Part shown: positions 1 to 7,553 of the stretch, one piece after another | Numbering within the stretch: position 1 is the first letter of the stretch | Layout of the letters: each line of letters opens with the position of its first letter | Assembly (NCBI RefSeq): GCF_002246015.1 | Contig: NZ_NOLJ01000008.1 | Span: 70,552 to 134,551, forward strand | Direction: 5' to 3' | DNA length: 64,000 nt | Source of the DNA: Nostoc sp. 'Peltigera membranacea cyanobiont' 210A | GTDB taxonomy: Bacteria; Cyanobacteriota; Cyanobacteriia; Cyanobacteriales; Nostocaceae | Notes under the pieces: generated by a model | Told to the model about the DNA's origin: nothing | What the model saw: only the letters and a program-made list of their open reading frames with translations | Database searches by the model: none | Made by a program: the position numbers and the translations under genes

Positions 1-1
1 A

Positions 2-481
2 GTCTGTATTAATCAGGAATCCAAAGAAAATGGTTTTCTCCGTTCTTTGTGCGAATTGGGTTTTGTTATAGAAGTTGGGGCTGTGGCTCAAAATGTTTTA
101 AACGCCGAATTATTTCAAGAAACAGAACAGCTTATTTATGCAGTTTTAGATTATTTTGAAGGGTGCAATCAAGGGAATATTCCGCAGACAAGCAATCACC
201 TTACACTTTATAAATACATTGGAACTGTCGATTATCCTAGAAGCGATGCCTACGGTGGGCTGCGCCTACGCGGGGAAATTCAAGCCATGATTCACCCCCA
301 GCTTCAGTTTAGGGATTATGAACCTTTGCATCCAGGCGATCCAATGTTTCTGACTTTTGAAGGAAAAGATATTTTCTATGAAGGAGCGTCTACTGTTTAT
401 CCTATTTTTATTAATGAAGCAGCTTACTACGAGAAAGGAATTGCGATGTATTTAAGTCAAAAGCAGGAAGAAATAGTTTAA
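2..481 (+). CDS. aspartoacylase-like zinc hydrolase, C-terminal part (gene cut by window edge)
   Basis: This is the 3' part of a gene for an aspartoacylase / AstE-AspA family zinc amidohydrolase, the family that deacylates N-acyl-aspartate. The reading frame is open from base 2, so no start is assigned. The C-terminal signature is clear: VDYPR, then MIHPQLQ, PLHPGDPMFLTFEGK, and FINEAAYYEKGIAMYLS, closely resembling the end of animal ASPA. The zinc-binding N-terminal half lies outside the window. Between VDYPRS and GEIQAMIHP sit nine residues (DAYGGLRLR, bases 245-271) that the family alignment, as I remember it, does not have. They are encoded by a short palindromic Nostoc repeat. Confidence 0.85.
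   Translation, partial: VCINQESKENGFLRSLCELGFVIEVGAVAQNVLNAELFQETEQLIYAVLDYFEGCNQGNIPQTSNHLTLYKYIGTVDYPRSDAYGGLRLRGEIQAMIHPQLQFRDYEPLHPGDPMFLTFEGKDIFYEGASTVYPIFINEAAYYEKGIAMYLSQKQEEIV
245..271. repeat. 27-bp palindromic repeat inserted in frame in the aspartoacylase gene
   Basis: The segment contains CCTACGG, GGGCTGCGC and CTACGC blocks typical of short interspersed repeats of Nostocales. It is a multiple of three long and keeps the frame. A related 27-bp block interrupts the oxidoreductase gene at 61099-61125. Confidence 0.6.
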
Positions 482-616
482 TTTTTCATCACCTTCGCCT
501 CAGTTTTATCTCTATTTTTATTCCCTAAACCCCTAAACCACAAATCCCAGAACTACAAATTAGTCGATTTCTTTAGCTATAAAAATTAAGCAGACAAATA
601 TTTTTGGCAATTAATA

Positions 617-1411
617 TCAATTTTCTGCTCGCAATAACCAAAAGCCGCTATAAGTCATACCAGAATCATCGGGTTGAACTAACAAAAAATGCAATCCTCG
701 GCTTTGCTGCTTGCGTTGTTCAAATGCTTGGGCTGCTGTGGTAACTTCTGGATCTTCAAATGTGGCAACAATCCATCTATCTACCAAGCTAGCTTCTAAT
801 ATTAAGCCATCCGGTGCGCCAGAAATGTAGTTCAAGCTGACGGCACGGGCTTGCTGCAACCACCGTGCTATACGCATTGATTGCCGTCCCCCATAAATTA
901 CTACCCCAGGAACAGGAACTGTTGATGCTAAACCCAAATTGATTGGTTTGAGATGTTCTGGGATGTGCAAAATGGGAATGGGGCGATCGCTAAATCTCGT
1001 TTCTACATCACTAGCAGCTAAACTTGCAAAACGCCATTGTTCTCCCCAGAGATTTTCTGGTAATGGTGCTGGGGGTGGTTTATCCAGCGTTGAGGGATAT
1101 TGCTTTTCTTGTAACCACTGCTTTAACGCCAAGGTGTGGCGGGTAGGTTCGACATTAATACTTAAATTGCGTCCAGCCGCCTCAATTAAACTTAGTGACT
1201 GCGGACGAAACACCTGAATCACATCTGGCAATTTTTCACCTGCGGCTAGCTCAAGTTGAGTAGTAACCCAATTAGAATTTGCTGCTGACTGGAGACAGGT
1301 GGCTTCATACTCAAAGCTGCGAGTTGCGTCACAAATCAACAAATCCCATAAAATTTGTCCAGATGCATCTTGTGAGGGACGACGATAAAAATCAACCTGC
1401 CAAATTTTCAT
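617..1411 (-). CDS. Tab2/Atab2-family RNA-binding protein (DUF1092)
   Basis: A 264-residue protein of the Tab2/Atab2 family, known in algae and plants for binding psaB mRNA and promoting translation of photosystem reaction-centre subunits. The cyanobacterial homologues are RNA-binding proteins of the same length. The N-terminus MKIWQVDFYRRP and the tryptophan-rich C-terminus ending in SGFWLLRAEN are the family hallmarks. GDP/IYGGRQSMRIARWLQQARA sits in the second half. The start at MKIW is the conserved one. No operon partner is obvious, since YciI lies about 150 bases upstream on the same strand with a hairpin between them. The role in photosystem biogenesis is inferred from the family. Confidence 0.85.
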   Translation of the reverse strand: MKIWQVDFYRRPSQDASGQILWDLLICDATRSFEYEATCLQSAANSNWVTTQLELAAGEKLPDVIQVFRPQSLSLIEAAGRNLSINVEPTRHTLALKQWLQEKQYPSTLDKPPPAPLPENLWGEQWRFASLAASDVETRFSDRPIPILHIPEHLKPINLGLASTVPVPGVVIYGGRQSMRIARWLQQARAVSLNYISGAPDGLILEASLVDRWIVATFEDPEVTTAAQAFEQRKQQSRGLHFLLVQPDDSGMTYSGFWLLRAEN

Positions 1412-1519
1412 TTATTTGAAACCAAAAGCGTTAATTGCCTTTTCTATTCAGATTACTCCCTTTGGGCCATGAGATTACTTGTAGCAGTTTTCAATTGCCT
1501 GGATTACACACAATTCTTA

Positions 1520-1536
1520 GGGGCGCTTTGCGCCCC
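1520..1536 (-). terminator. small hairpin downstream of the YciI-like gene
   Basis: A perfect 7-bp stem GGGGCGC / GCGCCCC with a TTT loop lies about 33 bases past the stop of the YciI-like gene. No clear U-tract follows, so it may be a repeat remnant instead of an intrinsic terminator. Confidence 0.35.
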
Positions 1537-1568
1537 GCAGGGATGGGATGTTTTTTAGCTGGAAGTCC

Positions 1569-1838
1569 TTAAAGAGCTTGAATCCATTCTTTGACAGAAT
1601 ATTCAGTCCAAATCCCATTTTTCCAGTAAGGGTCATTTTCAATCAACTGGCGGACAGTAGCTTCGTCTTCAGCTTCGTAAATCCCAAAAACTTTTGTGAC
1701 ATCTTTGGTGGGGCCAATGGTAATCAGCACACCGGATTCTTTCTGTTTTGCTAATCCGTCTAAATGAGCTTGACGGTGAGGGGTGCGTTTTTCGAGAACG
1801 TCTTCACAGTAAGTACCCCAAAGTACATATTTAGTCAT
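1569..1838 (-). CDS. YciI-like protein (YCII domain)
   Basis: An 89-residue protein covering one YCII domain, a ferredoxin-like alpha/beta fold. Visible features are the opening strand MTKYVLWGTYCED, a histidine after KRTPHRQAHLDGL, the strand GVLITIGPT, and the closing DPYWKNGIWTEYSVKEWIQAL, where the DPY/W segment matches the usual DPF motif near the active site. YciI-like proteins are small stand-alone enzymes or accessory proteins of unclear substrate. It is monocistronic as far as the spacing shows. The biochemical role is unknown. Confidence 0.8.
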   Translation of the reverse strand: MTKYVLWGTYCEDVLEKRTPHRQAHLDGLAKQKESGVLITIGPTKDVTKVFGIYEAEDEATVRQLIENDPYWKNGIWTEYSVKEWIQAL

Positions 1839-1903
1839 AATTGCTTGTTACTCCTACTGGTTAATAAAATATTACTCTGGCGGTTTCTAAGCGCCCTTTT
1901 AAC

Positions 1904-3028
1904 TCAAACTTTAGACTCAATTCGTTGCCTCAACCAATCACGAAAATTAGCATGATAAATACTATAATGTATTTCTGCTGCTATTGATTCTAAATGTAAA
2001 AACTCTCGCCATTTGTCTAAAATTACCTTGATTTCATATTCATCTGTATCTAATCTTTCAGCGATCGCTTCTATTGATATTGATTGCTCTTGAACTAAGA
2101 TATTTAACACCTGCAAAGCCATTGGTTGCTGTTTACGGGTTGCTAAATTCATTTTTTCTAAATGATTTTGGTAATATATCTGTAAATTTTGGGGGTAAAT
2201 ATCCTCATTAATAGCTGCTAATATTTCTTTAACATACATAAAATTCGTTTCATCATCAAAACCTTGTGTCATCTTGAGCAAAACACCTCCGGGATTCTTC
2301 TTTTCGCTCAGGCTACGCACCCTGTGGGTAGCCGCAGAAGCTTCTACAGAATGAGATAATTCATTTAAATAAGTTTTAATATATTTCTGGATATCAGCGC
2401 GATTTTGTTCAGGGTAATTTGATAAATCTAAAGATTGGGCTGGTGTTTCAATTAATAAACCTGATTTATCTGCCAAAAAAGGACGACGGCTAAGGATAAA
2501 ATAAACTTTTTCGGGTAGATAACGGGGTAAATAGAATATGTTTGAGCCGCGTGGTTGATTGTTGATATCAATTCTATCGCAGCCATCTATAGTAATAATT
2601 AAGCGTTGTTTTGGTTGCAATCTATTGCTGATTTGTTGCAGTAACAACGATAAAAAACCACTGTCTTCTGTGGTAGAGTCAGGAAAGTTAGCGGTGAGAT
2701 TTTTAATACCTTGATTTTGGGCGATTTCTATTAATTGAGTGCAAATCGTCGTCAGAAATTCCTCAACGCGATTTTTACCAGTAATTTCGACATTGTAATA
2801 AACAACTCCCGGATTTTGACTTACATAATGGGCAAGAATGGCACTTTTACCAATGCCAGGATCGCCGATAATAGTAAAGTAGCCCCGGTCAGATTGATTG
2901 AGAAATTTGTTGATAGCAGCAAAGACAAATTCACGACCGACAAAGTTTTGATTTTTAGCGGTAATGATTTGCTGAAATTCTAGGGGATATCTGGGGATAT
3001 TGATAGGATTTTCAATGATCGGTTTCAT
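1904..3028 (-). CDS. STAND-class P-loop NTPase, third gene of the STAND-WD40 operon
   Basis: A 374-residue protein with a STAND (NACHT/AAA-like) ATPase core. Walker A is GDPGIGKS (residues 55-62), Walker B is LIITIDGCDRID (143-154), and an arginine sensor-like ILSRRP follows (178-183). The C-terminus has a winged-helix-like segment ending YSIYHANFRDWLRQR, which in canonical cyanobacterial STAND proteins precedes the repeat sensor. It has no effector domain and no sensor repeats of its own. Its start lies 3 bases after the WD40 stop, with a GAAGGGGG ribosome-binding sequence inside the upstream gene's end, so it is translationally coupled. Residues about 228-246 (VEASAATHRVRSLSEKKN) come from an inserted palindromic repeat. 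Function inferred: signalling or defence switch. Confidence 0.8.
   Translation of the reverse strand: MKPIIENPINIPRYPLEFQQIITAKNQNFVGREFVFAAINKFLNQSDRGYFTIIGDPGIGKSAILAHYVSQNPGVVYYNVEITGKNRVEEFLTTICTQLIEIAQNQGIKNLTANFPDSTTEDSGFLSLLLQQISNRLQPKQRLIITIDGCDRIDINNQPRGSNIFYLPRYLPEKVYFILSRRPFLADKSGLLIETPAQSLDLSNYPEQNRADIQKYIKTYLNELSHSVEASAATHRVRSLSEKKNPGGVLLKMTQGFDDETNFMYVKEILAAINEDIYPQNLQIYYQNHLEKMNLATRKQQPMALQVLNILVQEQSISIEAIAERLDTDEYEIKVILDKWREFLHLESIAAEIHYSIYHANFRDWLRQRIESKV
2303..2346. repeat. palindromic repeat inserted in frame in the STAND gene
   Basis: TTCGCTCAGGCTACGCACCC and GGGTAGCCGCAGAAGCTTC form the typical Nostoc interspersed palindrome. It is translated as part of the 374-residue STAND protein, and the paralogue at 5349-6914 has no equivalent residues here. 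Confidence 0.6.
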
Positions 3029-3031
3029 TTT

Positions 3032-5347
3032 TTAACCCCCTTCTAAACGGAGAAAATGAACACGCCCTGATGGTTCTCCTGCTACAATTGTCAATCCATC
3101 TGGGGAAACTGCACAGCAAATTATAGGACTATCACCAATAAAAGTAGAGATTTCCTTTCCTGTCTGCAAATCCCACACTTTCAGGGTGTTGTCCTCTGAA
3201 GCAGAAACGGCTGTTTTTCCATCTGAGGCGATCGCTACTGCTCTTACCGAGTCGTTATGACCAGTCAGGGTAGAGATTTCCTTTATTCTTAGTAAATTAA
3301 ATCGTTGCTTGAAAATGTAAATGGCATACTTGAAAAGATTTTTCTTTATTTCTTCTATTTCCTTACCTGTGTGCAAATCCCACACTTTCAGGGTCTTGTC
3401 CTCTGAAGCAGAAACGGCTGTTTTTCCATCTGGGGCGATCGCTACTGCATATACCGGGCGGTTATGACCAGTCAGGGTAGAGATTTCCTTTCCTGTCTGC
3501 AAATCCCACACTTTCAGGGTGTCGTCAGATGAATCAGAAACGGCTGTTTTTCCATCTGGGGCGATCGCTACTGTATTTACCCAGAAAGTCAGAGTCAGGG
3601 TAAAGATTTCCTTTCCTGTCTCTAGATCCCACTGTTTCAGGGTCTTGTCCTCTGAAGCAGAAACGGCTGTTTTTCCATCTGGGGCGATCGCTACTGCTCT
3701 TAGCCAGGAGTTATGACCAGTCAGGGTAGAGATTTCCTTTCTTGTCTCTAGATCCCACTGTTTCAGGGTCTTGTCATTTAAAGCAGAAACGGCTGTTTTT
3801 CCATCTGGGGCGATCGCTACTGCATATACACTGTCGTTATGACCAGTCAGGGTAGAGATTTCCTTTCCTGTCTGCAAATCCCACACTTTCAGGGTGTTGT
3901 CATTTGAAGCAGAAACGGCTGTTTTTCCATCTGGGGCGATCGCTACTGCTATTACACTCGAGTTATGATCAGTCAGGATAGAGATTTCCTTTCCTGTCTC
4001 TAGATCCCACTGTTTCAGGGTGTTGTCAGATGAAGCAGAAACGGCTGTTTTTCCATCTGGGGCGATCGCTACTGCATATACACTGTCGTTATGACCAGTC
4101 AGGGTAGAGATTTCCTTTCCTGTCTCTAGATCCCACTGTTTCAGGGTGTTGTCAGATGAAGCAGAAACGGCTGTTTTTCCATCTGGGGCGATCGCTACTG
4201 CACTTACCCAGGAGTTGTGACCAGTCAGGGTAGAGATTTTCTTTCCTGTCTGCAAATCCCACACTTTCAGGGTCTTATCCTCTGAAGCAGAAACGGCTGT
4301 TTTTCCATCTGGGGCGATCGCTACTGCATATACACTGTCGTTATGACCAGTCAGGGTAGAGATTTCCTTTCCTGTCTGCCAATCCCACACTTTCAGGGTC
4401 TTATCCTCTGAAGCAGAAACGGCTGTTTTTCCATCTGGGGTGATCGCTACTGGATATACCAGGCGGTTATGACCAGTCAGGGTAGAGATTTCCTTTCCTG
4501 TCTCTAGATCCCACTGTTTTAGGGCGTTGTCATTTGAACCAGAAACAGAAACGGCTGTTTTTCCATCTGGGGCGATTGCTACTGCTATTACATGGCTGTT
4601 ATGACCAGTCAGGGTAGAGATTTCCTTTCCTGTCTGCAAATCCCACACTTTCAGGGTCTTGTCATGTGAACCAGAAACGGCTGTTTTTCCATCTGGGGCG
4701 ATCGCTACTGCATATACCGGGCGGTTATGACCAGTCAGGGTAGAGATTTCCTTTCCTGTCTCTAGATCCCACTGTTTCAGGGCGTAATCCTCTGAAGCAG
4801 AAACGGCTGTTTTTCCATCTGGGGCGATCGCTACTGCATATACCGGGCGGTTATGACCAGTCAGGGTGCGTATTAGGTTTCCCCCTGGAGTGGTTAAACT
4901 GGCTGTAATGGGGCGAAATCGAGGAATTTCACTTTTACTTTGTGCTGCATCTGACAATATTGTCTGAATTTCTGGCTGGGGAAAACTCTGCAACCTTCCC
5001 CATAATTGTCCTACTAATTGATTAGGATCTTGATTCAAAACATGGGCTGATAACTGTAGCGCACGTTGAATTAATTTGAGGATTTTGACTTGTTCGGTTT
5101 CTAGTTTTTCGTCTTCTTCTAACTTCTGTAATATTTCCGGCTCTTCAATTAAGGCATAATCCCTAATTAGGGCTTCTATTCCAAATTTCGGATATTGAAT
5201 TTTTAAAGAAATAAAATCAAAATCCGTGAGAGTTCGATAATAAGTTTCTGAGTTCCCTACCTTTAATTGTTTTTCAGGAAACTGCCCTAGAAATAAACTT
5301 TGAAATTCATCAGTTTTTAAGGCTATTTTATTGGCAAGTCCGCCCAT
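3032..5347 (-). CDS. WD40 repeat protein with APAF1-like helical linker (split STAND sensor)
   Basis: A 771-residue protein. Residues 1-160 form a helical domain with LQLSAHVLNQDPNQLVGQLW, the linker normally found between the winged helix and the WD40 propellers of fused cyanobacterial STAND proteins. From residue 161 there are 13 nearly identical 42-residue WD40 repeats (consensus pieces LTGHN..VYAVAIAPDGKTA, VSAS.D.TLK.WDL.TGKEIST) and one degenerate repeat at the end, 14 in total, enough for two seven-bladed propellers. About 24 extra residues separate repeats 12 and 13. Its start is 1 base after the stop of the upstream STAND gene, and an AAGGAG ribosome-binding site lies inside that gene. 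I infer that it senses a ligand for the adjacent NTPases. Confidence 0.9.
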   Translation of the reverse strand: MGGLANKIALKTDEFQSLFLGQFPEKQLKVGNSETYYRTLTDFDFISLKIQYPKFGIEALIRDYALIEEPEILQKLEEDEKLETEQVKILKLIQRALQLSAHVLNQDPNQLVGQLWGRLQSFPQPEIQTILSDAAQSKSEIPRFRPITASLTTPGGNLIRTLTGHNRPVYAVAIAPDGKTAVSASEDYALKQWDLETGKEISTLTGHNRPVYAVAIAPDGKTAVSGSHDKTLKVWDLQTGKEISTLTGHNSHVIAVAIAPDGKTAVSVSGSNDNALKQWDLETGKEISTLTGHNRLVYPVAITPDGKTAVSASEDKTLKVWDWQTGKEISTLTGHNDSVYAVAIAPDGKTAVSASEDKTLKVWDLQTGKKISTLTGHNSWVSAVAIAPDGKTAVSASSDNTLKQWDLETGKEISTLTGHNDSVYAVAIAPDGKTAVSASSDNTLKQWDLETGKEISILTDHNSSVIAVAIAPDGKTAVSASNDNTLKVWDLQTGKEISTLTGHNDSVYAVAIAPDGKTAVSALNDKTLKQWDLETRKEISTLTGHNSWLRAVAIAPDGKTAVSASEDKTLKQWDLETGKEIFTLTLTFWVNTVAIAPDGKTAVSDSSDDTLKVWDLQTGKEISTLTGHNRPVYAVAIAPDGKTAVSASEDKTLKVWDLHTGKEIEEIKKNLFKYAIYIFKQRFNLLRIKEISTLTGHNDSVRAVAIASDGKTAVSASEDNTLKVWDLQTGKEISTFIGDSPIICCAVSPDGLTIVAGEPSGRVHFLRLEGG
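3060..4870 (-). repeat. tandem 126-bp coding repeats (WD40 units), each with a HIP1 site
   Basis: The WD40 units are near-identical at DNA level. Almost every one contains the same TCTGGGGCGATCGCTACTG block, so a HIP1 palindrome recurs about every 126 bases. Differences cluster in a few codons after GHN and around S.D..L. This points to recent amplification or gene conversion. Confidence 0.9.
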
Positions 5348-5348
5348 T

Positions 5349-6914
5349 TTATTCTATCTCCTTTGCCATATAGTTAGCCATACTCTTATTAACTTCTCTA
5401 AACAGCTTTCGACCTTTATCTAGTTCTTCTTGTCCTTTGAGAAAATCTAAAAAACTGCGATGATAAATACTATAATAAGGGTTTTTTACATCTTCTTTTA
5501 CTTTGGGTGTTACATACTCAACCCAATCATTTAAGACCGATTTAACATCCGGTTTATCCTCATCAAGAATTTCTGCAATCATGTTTAGAGATATTGGCTC
5601 ACCTCTTTCCACCAATATATACAGTGTTTTGACCTTCTTTTCATTAGATTCCTTATCCATGCTCATCCGATTCCAATGAGTCCAATAATAGTCCTGAAGA
5701 CCTTGCGGTAATCCTTTTAAAGTTAAATCATTGTATTTACCTTTAGATATTTCCGGTAATAGATAACGCAAATATATGAAATTATTTTCACTCTTGACAG
5801 CTATTTCCTGAGTAAAATTATCCTCAGAAATATTGCGCTCATTAATCCAGTTTCTTAGTTTTTGCTCATTATTCAAAAATAAGTGAAGATACTCTTTGAC
5901 ATCTTCCTGACTCAAGGCTGTATAATCACTTTTTGTTAAATCTAATTCATCTACAGGAGTATCTGGAGACAAAGTTAAACGCTTTGTTTTTTGATTATAA
6001 GGTCTTCTAGTCAGTAAAAAATAGACTCCATCGGGAAGATGTTTTGGTAAATCTAAAAGATTACCATTTCCTTCTTGCTCTACTTCATCTAGCGCATCAA
6101 CAACAATGACAAGTTTTTGTCCTTTTAGTTCTTCACTAGCTTTTTGCAATAAAGTACTTAAATCGACATTTTCTGCATTTTGGAGGGAATAACGCTTAAT
6201 TAATTGTTGACGAATACTTGCTAAAAACTTTTCTGGTTTGTTGCGTCCTTCCGCGAAAACATTAAAATAACAAAGAACTTTAGTAGCTAAAACATATTTA
6301 GCAGCGATCGCACTTTTACCCATACCTGCATCCCCAACCACAGTAAAATAACCCTTTGGTTGAGTGCTGAAGAATTTTTGAATAGCCTTGAACACAAAAT
6401 CACGACCGCAGAATAAGCGTGTTTTTTCAAATATTAAGGCTTTAAACTCTTTGGGATAAACATCTAAATTCCAATCTGGATAAGACTGATATCGTGAGGC
6501 TTTCGTTTGTTTAGCGATTGTAATAAAAACTTCACCAAATTCTTCTAACTCGCCCAAAAAGTTAATTTTAGCATTGATTATCTGGGCTTTTAGTTCGCTA
6601 TTTTGATGAAGAAATTCTTTTGTTTGATCTTTAAATTTAACGGGATCATTATTACTGTAAGCATCCCAAAAATAATCTTTAATTTCTTTTTCTCTAAACA
6701 AATTTAAAATTGCTTCAGGTTTAAATACACCATACTTTACCAGAGTGTAACCATAAACAGTATCAACATCATCAGGAATTTGGGTAGGATTGAGTTTTAA
6801 TTCCTGTAAAATTTTGATAACAGCTTCGTTTTTTTCAGCTTGTTTAATAATTAGTTGACTAACTTGAGGAGCATACTTACTAATCACTGAAGTAATGGCG
6901 GCAAATTCTATCAT
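5349..6914 (-). CDS. STAND-class P-loop NTPase with N-terminal helical domain, first gene of the operon
   Basis: A 521-residue protein. Residues 1-140 are a helical N-terminal domain (KYGVFKPEAILNLFREKEIK) reminiscent of the NACHT N-terminal helical domains seen in bacterial NLR-like proteins. The ATPase core follows, with Walker A GDAGMGKS (194-201), Walker B LVIVVDALDE (268-277) and LLTRRP (300-305). A winged-helix segment ends YSIYHRSFLDFLKG. The protein stops exactly where canonical STAND-WD40 fusions continue into the APAF1-like helical linker, and that linker begins the next gene in another frame 1 base later. It appears to be the switch half of a split sensor. The effector activity of the N-terminus is unknown. 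Confidence 0.85.
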   Translation of the reverse strand: MIEFAAITSVISKYAPQVSQLIIKQAEKNEAVIKILQELKLNPTQIPDDVDTVYGYTLVKYGVFKPEAILNLFREKEIKDYFWDAYSNNDPVKFKDQTKEFLHQNSELKAQIINAKINFLGELEEFGEVFITIAKQTKASRYQSYPDWNLDVYPKEFKALIFEKTRLFCGRDFVFKAIQKFFSTQPKGYFTVVGDAGMGKSAIAAKYVLATKVLCYFNVFAEGRNKPEKFLASIRQQLIKRYSLQNAENVDLSTLLQKASEELKGQKLVIVVDALDEVEQEGNGNLLDLPKHLPDGVYFLLTRRPYNQKTKRLTLSPDTPVDELDLTKSDYTALSQEDVKEYLHLFLNNEQKLRNWINERNISEDNFTQEIAVKSENNFIYLRYLLPEISKGKYNDLTLKGLPQGLQDYYWTHWNRMSMDKESNEKKVKTLYILVERGEPISLNMIAEILDEDKPDVKSVLNDWVEYVTPKVKEDVKNPYYSIYHRSFLDFLKGQEELDKGRKLFREVNKSMANYMAKEIE

Positions 6915-7159
6915 GGCTTATGACCGAATATTTATTTTTTTATGAGTAGCGTCAGAGCAAATTATATAGTAAATACTGTTGATTGGTAGTATGTAATACT
7001 ACTGTATTCAAGCAACTGGGATTAGTATTATTAGATGCGATCGCCTCCTCCCCGTCTACCCATACACGATTATCATTATTATTAAAGATATTTTGAGTAT
7101 TTTAACTGATTGACAAAAGACACTTTGTCTCAACTTATCACCTATGGGCTACGCCTACG
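6915..7159. other. upstream region of the STAND-WD40 operon
   Basis: AT-rich spacer that must hold the promoter of the minus-strand operon. It includes one HIP1-like GCGATCGC site. I could not pick a convincing -10/-35 pair. Confidence 0.4.
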
Positions 7160-7453
7160 CATTTGTTAATTCGGCGAACTCATTTGTTGATTCGGCGATC
7201 GCATTTGTTGATTCGGCGAACGCATTTGTTAATTCGGCGAACGCATTTGTTGATTTGGCGAACTCATTTGTTATTTTGGCGAACCCATTTGCTATTTCGG
7301 CGATCGCATTTGTTGATTCGGCGAACCCATTTGCTATTTCGGCGAACCCATTTGCTATTTCGGCGAACCCATTTGTTATTTCGGCGAACCCATTTGCTAT
7401 TTCGGCGATCGCATTTGTTGATTCGGCGAACCCATTTGCTATTTCGGCGTGTC
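7160..7453. repeat. minisatellite, 14 units of 21 bp
   Basis: Fourteen tandem units start CATTTGTT or CATTTGCT and end CGGCGAACC, CGGCGAACG or CGGCGATCG, each exactly 21 bp. Because 21 is a multiple of three, several frames on both strands stay open and read as seven-residue repeats (AEIANGF on the minus strand). No ribosome-binding site, conserved start or non-repeat domain supports a gene, so I treat it as a non-coding minisatellite. Confidence 0.9.
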
Positions 7454-7498
7454 CATAACGCACCCTACTGGCGAATGGCACTTACTTAAGCAGGATTT

Positions 7499-7531
7499 AG
7501 ATCCCCGACTTCTTCAAGAAGTCGGGGATCT
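7499..7531 (-). terminator. hairpin downstream of pheT
   Basis: A perfect 16-bp inverted repeat (AGATCCCCGACTTCTT and its complement around a single C) lies 22 bases after the pheT stop. It lacks a long U-tract. The same ATCCCCGACTTC hairpin family recurs at 31215, so it is a mobile-type repeat that may also act as a terminator. Confidence 0.5.
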
Positions 7532-7553
7532 GGGCACCAACTTTATATAACTT

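Noticed and set aside
3519..3716. A plus-strand open frame opposite the WD40 repeats.
   Set aside because: Shadow of the repeated minus-strand gene.
7144..7489. Several overlapping open frames of 104-108 codons on both strands in the 21-bp minisatellite.
   Set aside because: They are open because the unit is 21 bp long; no frame has a start with a ribosome-binding site or non-repeat domain.
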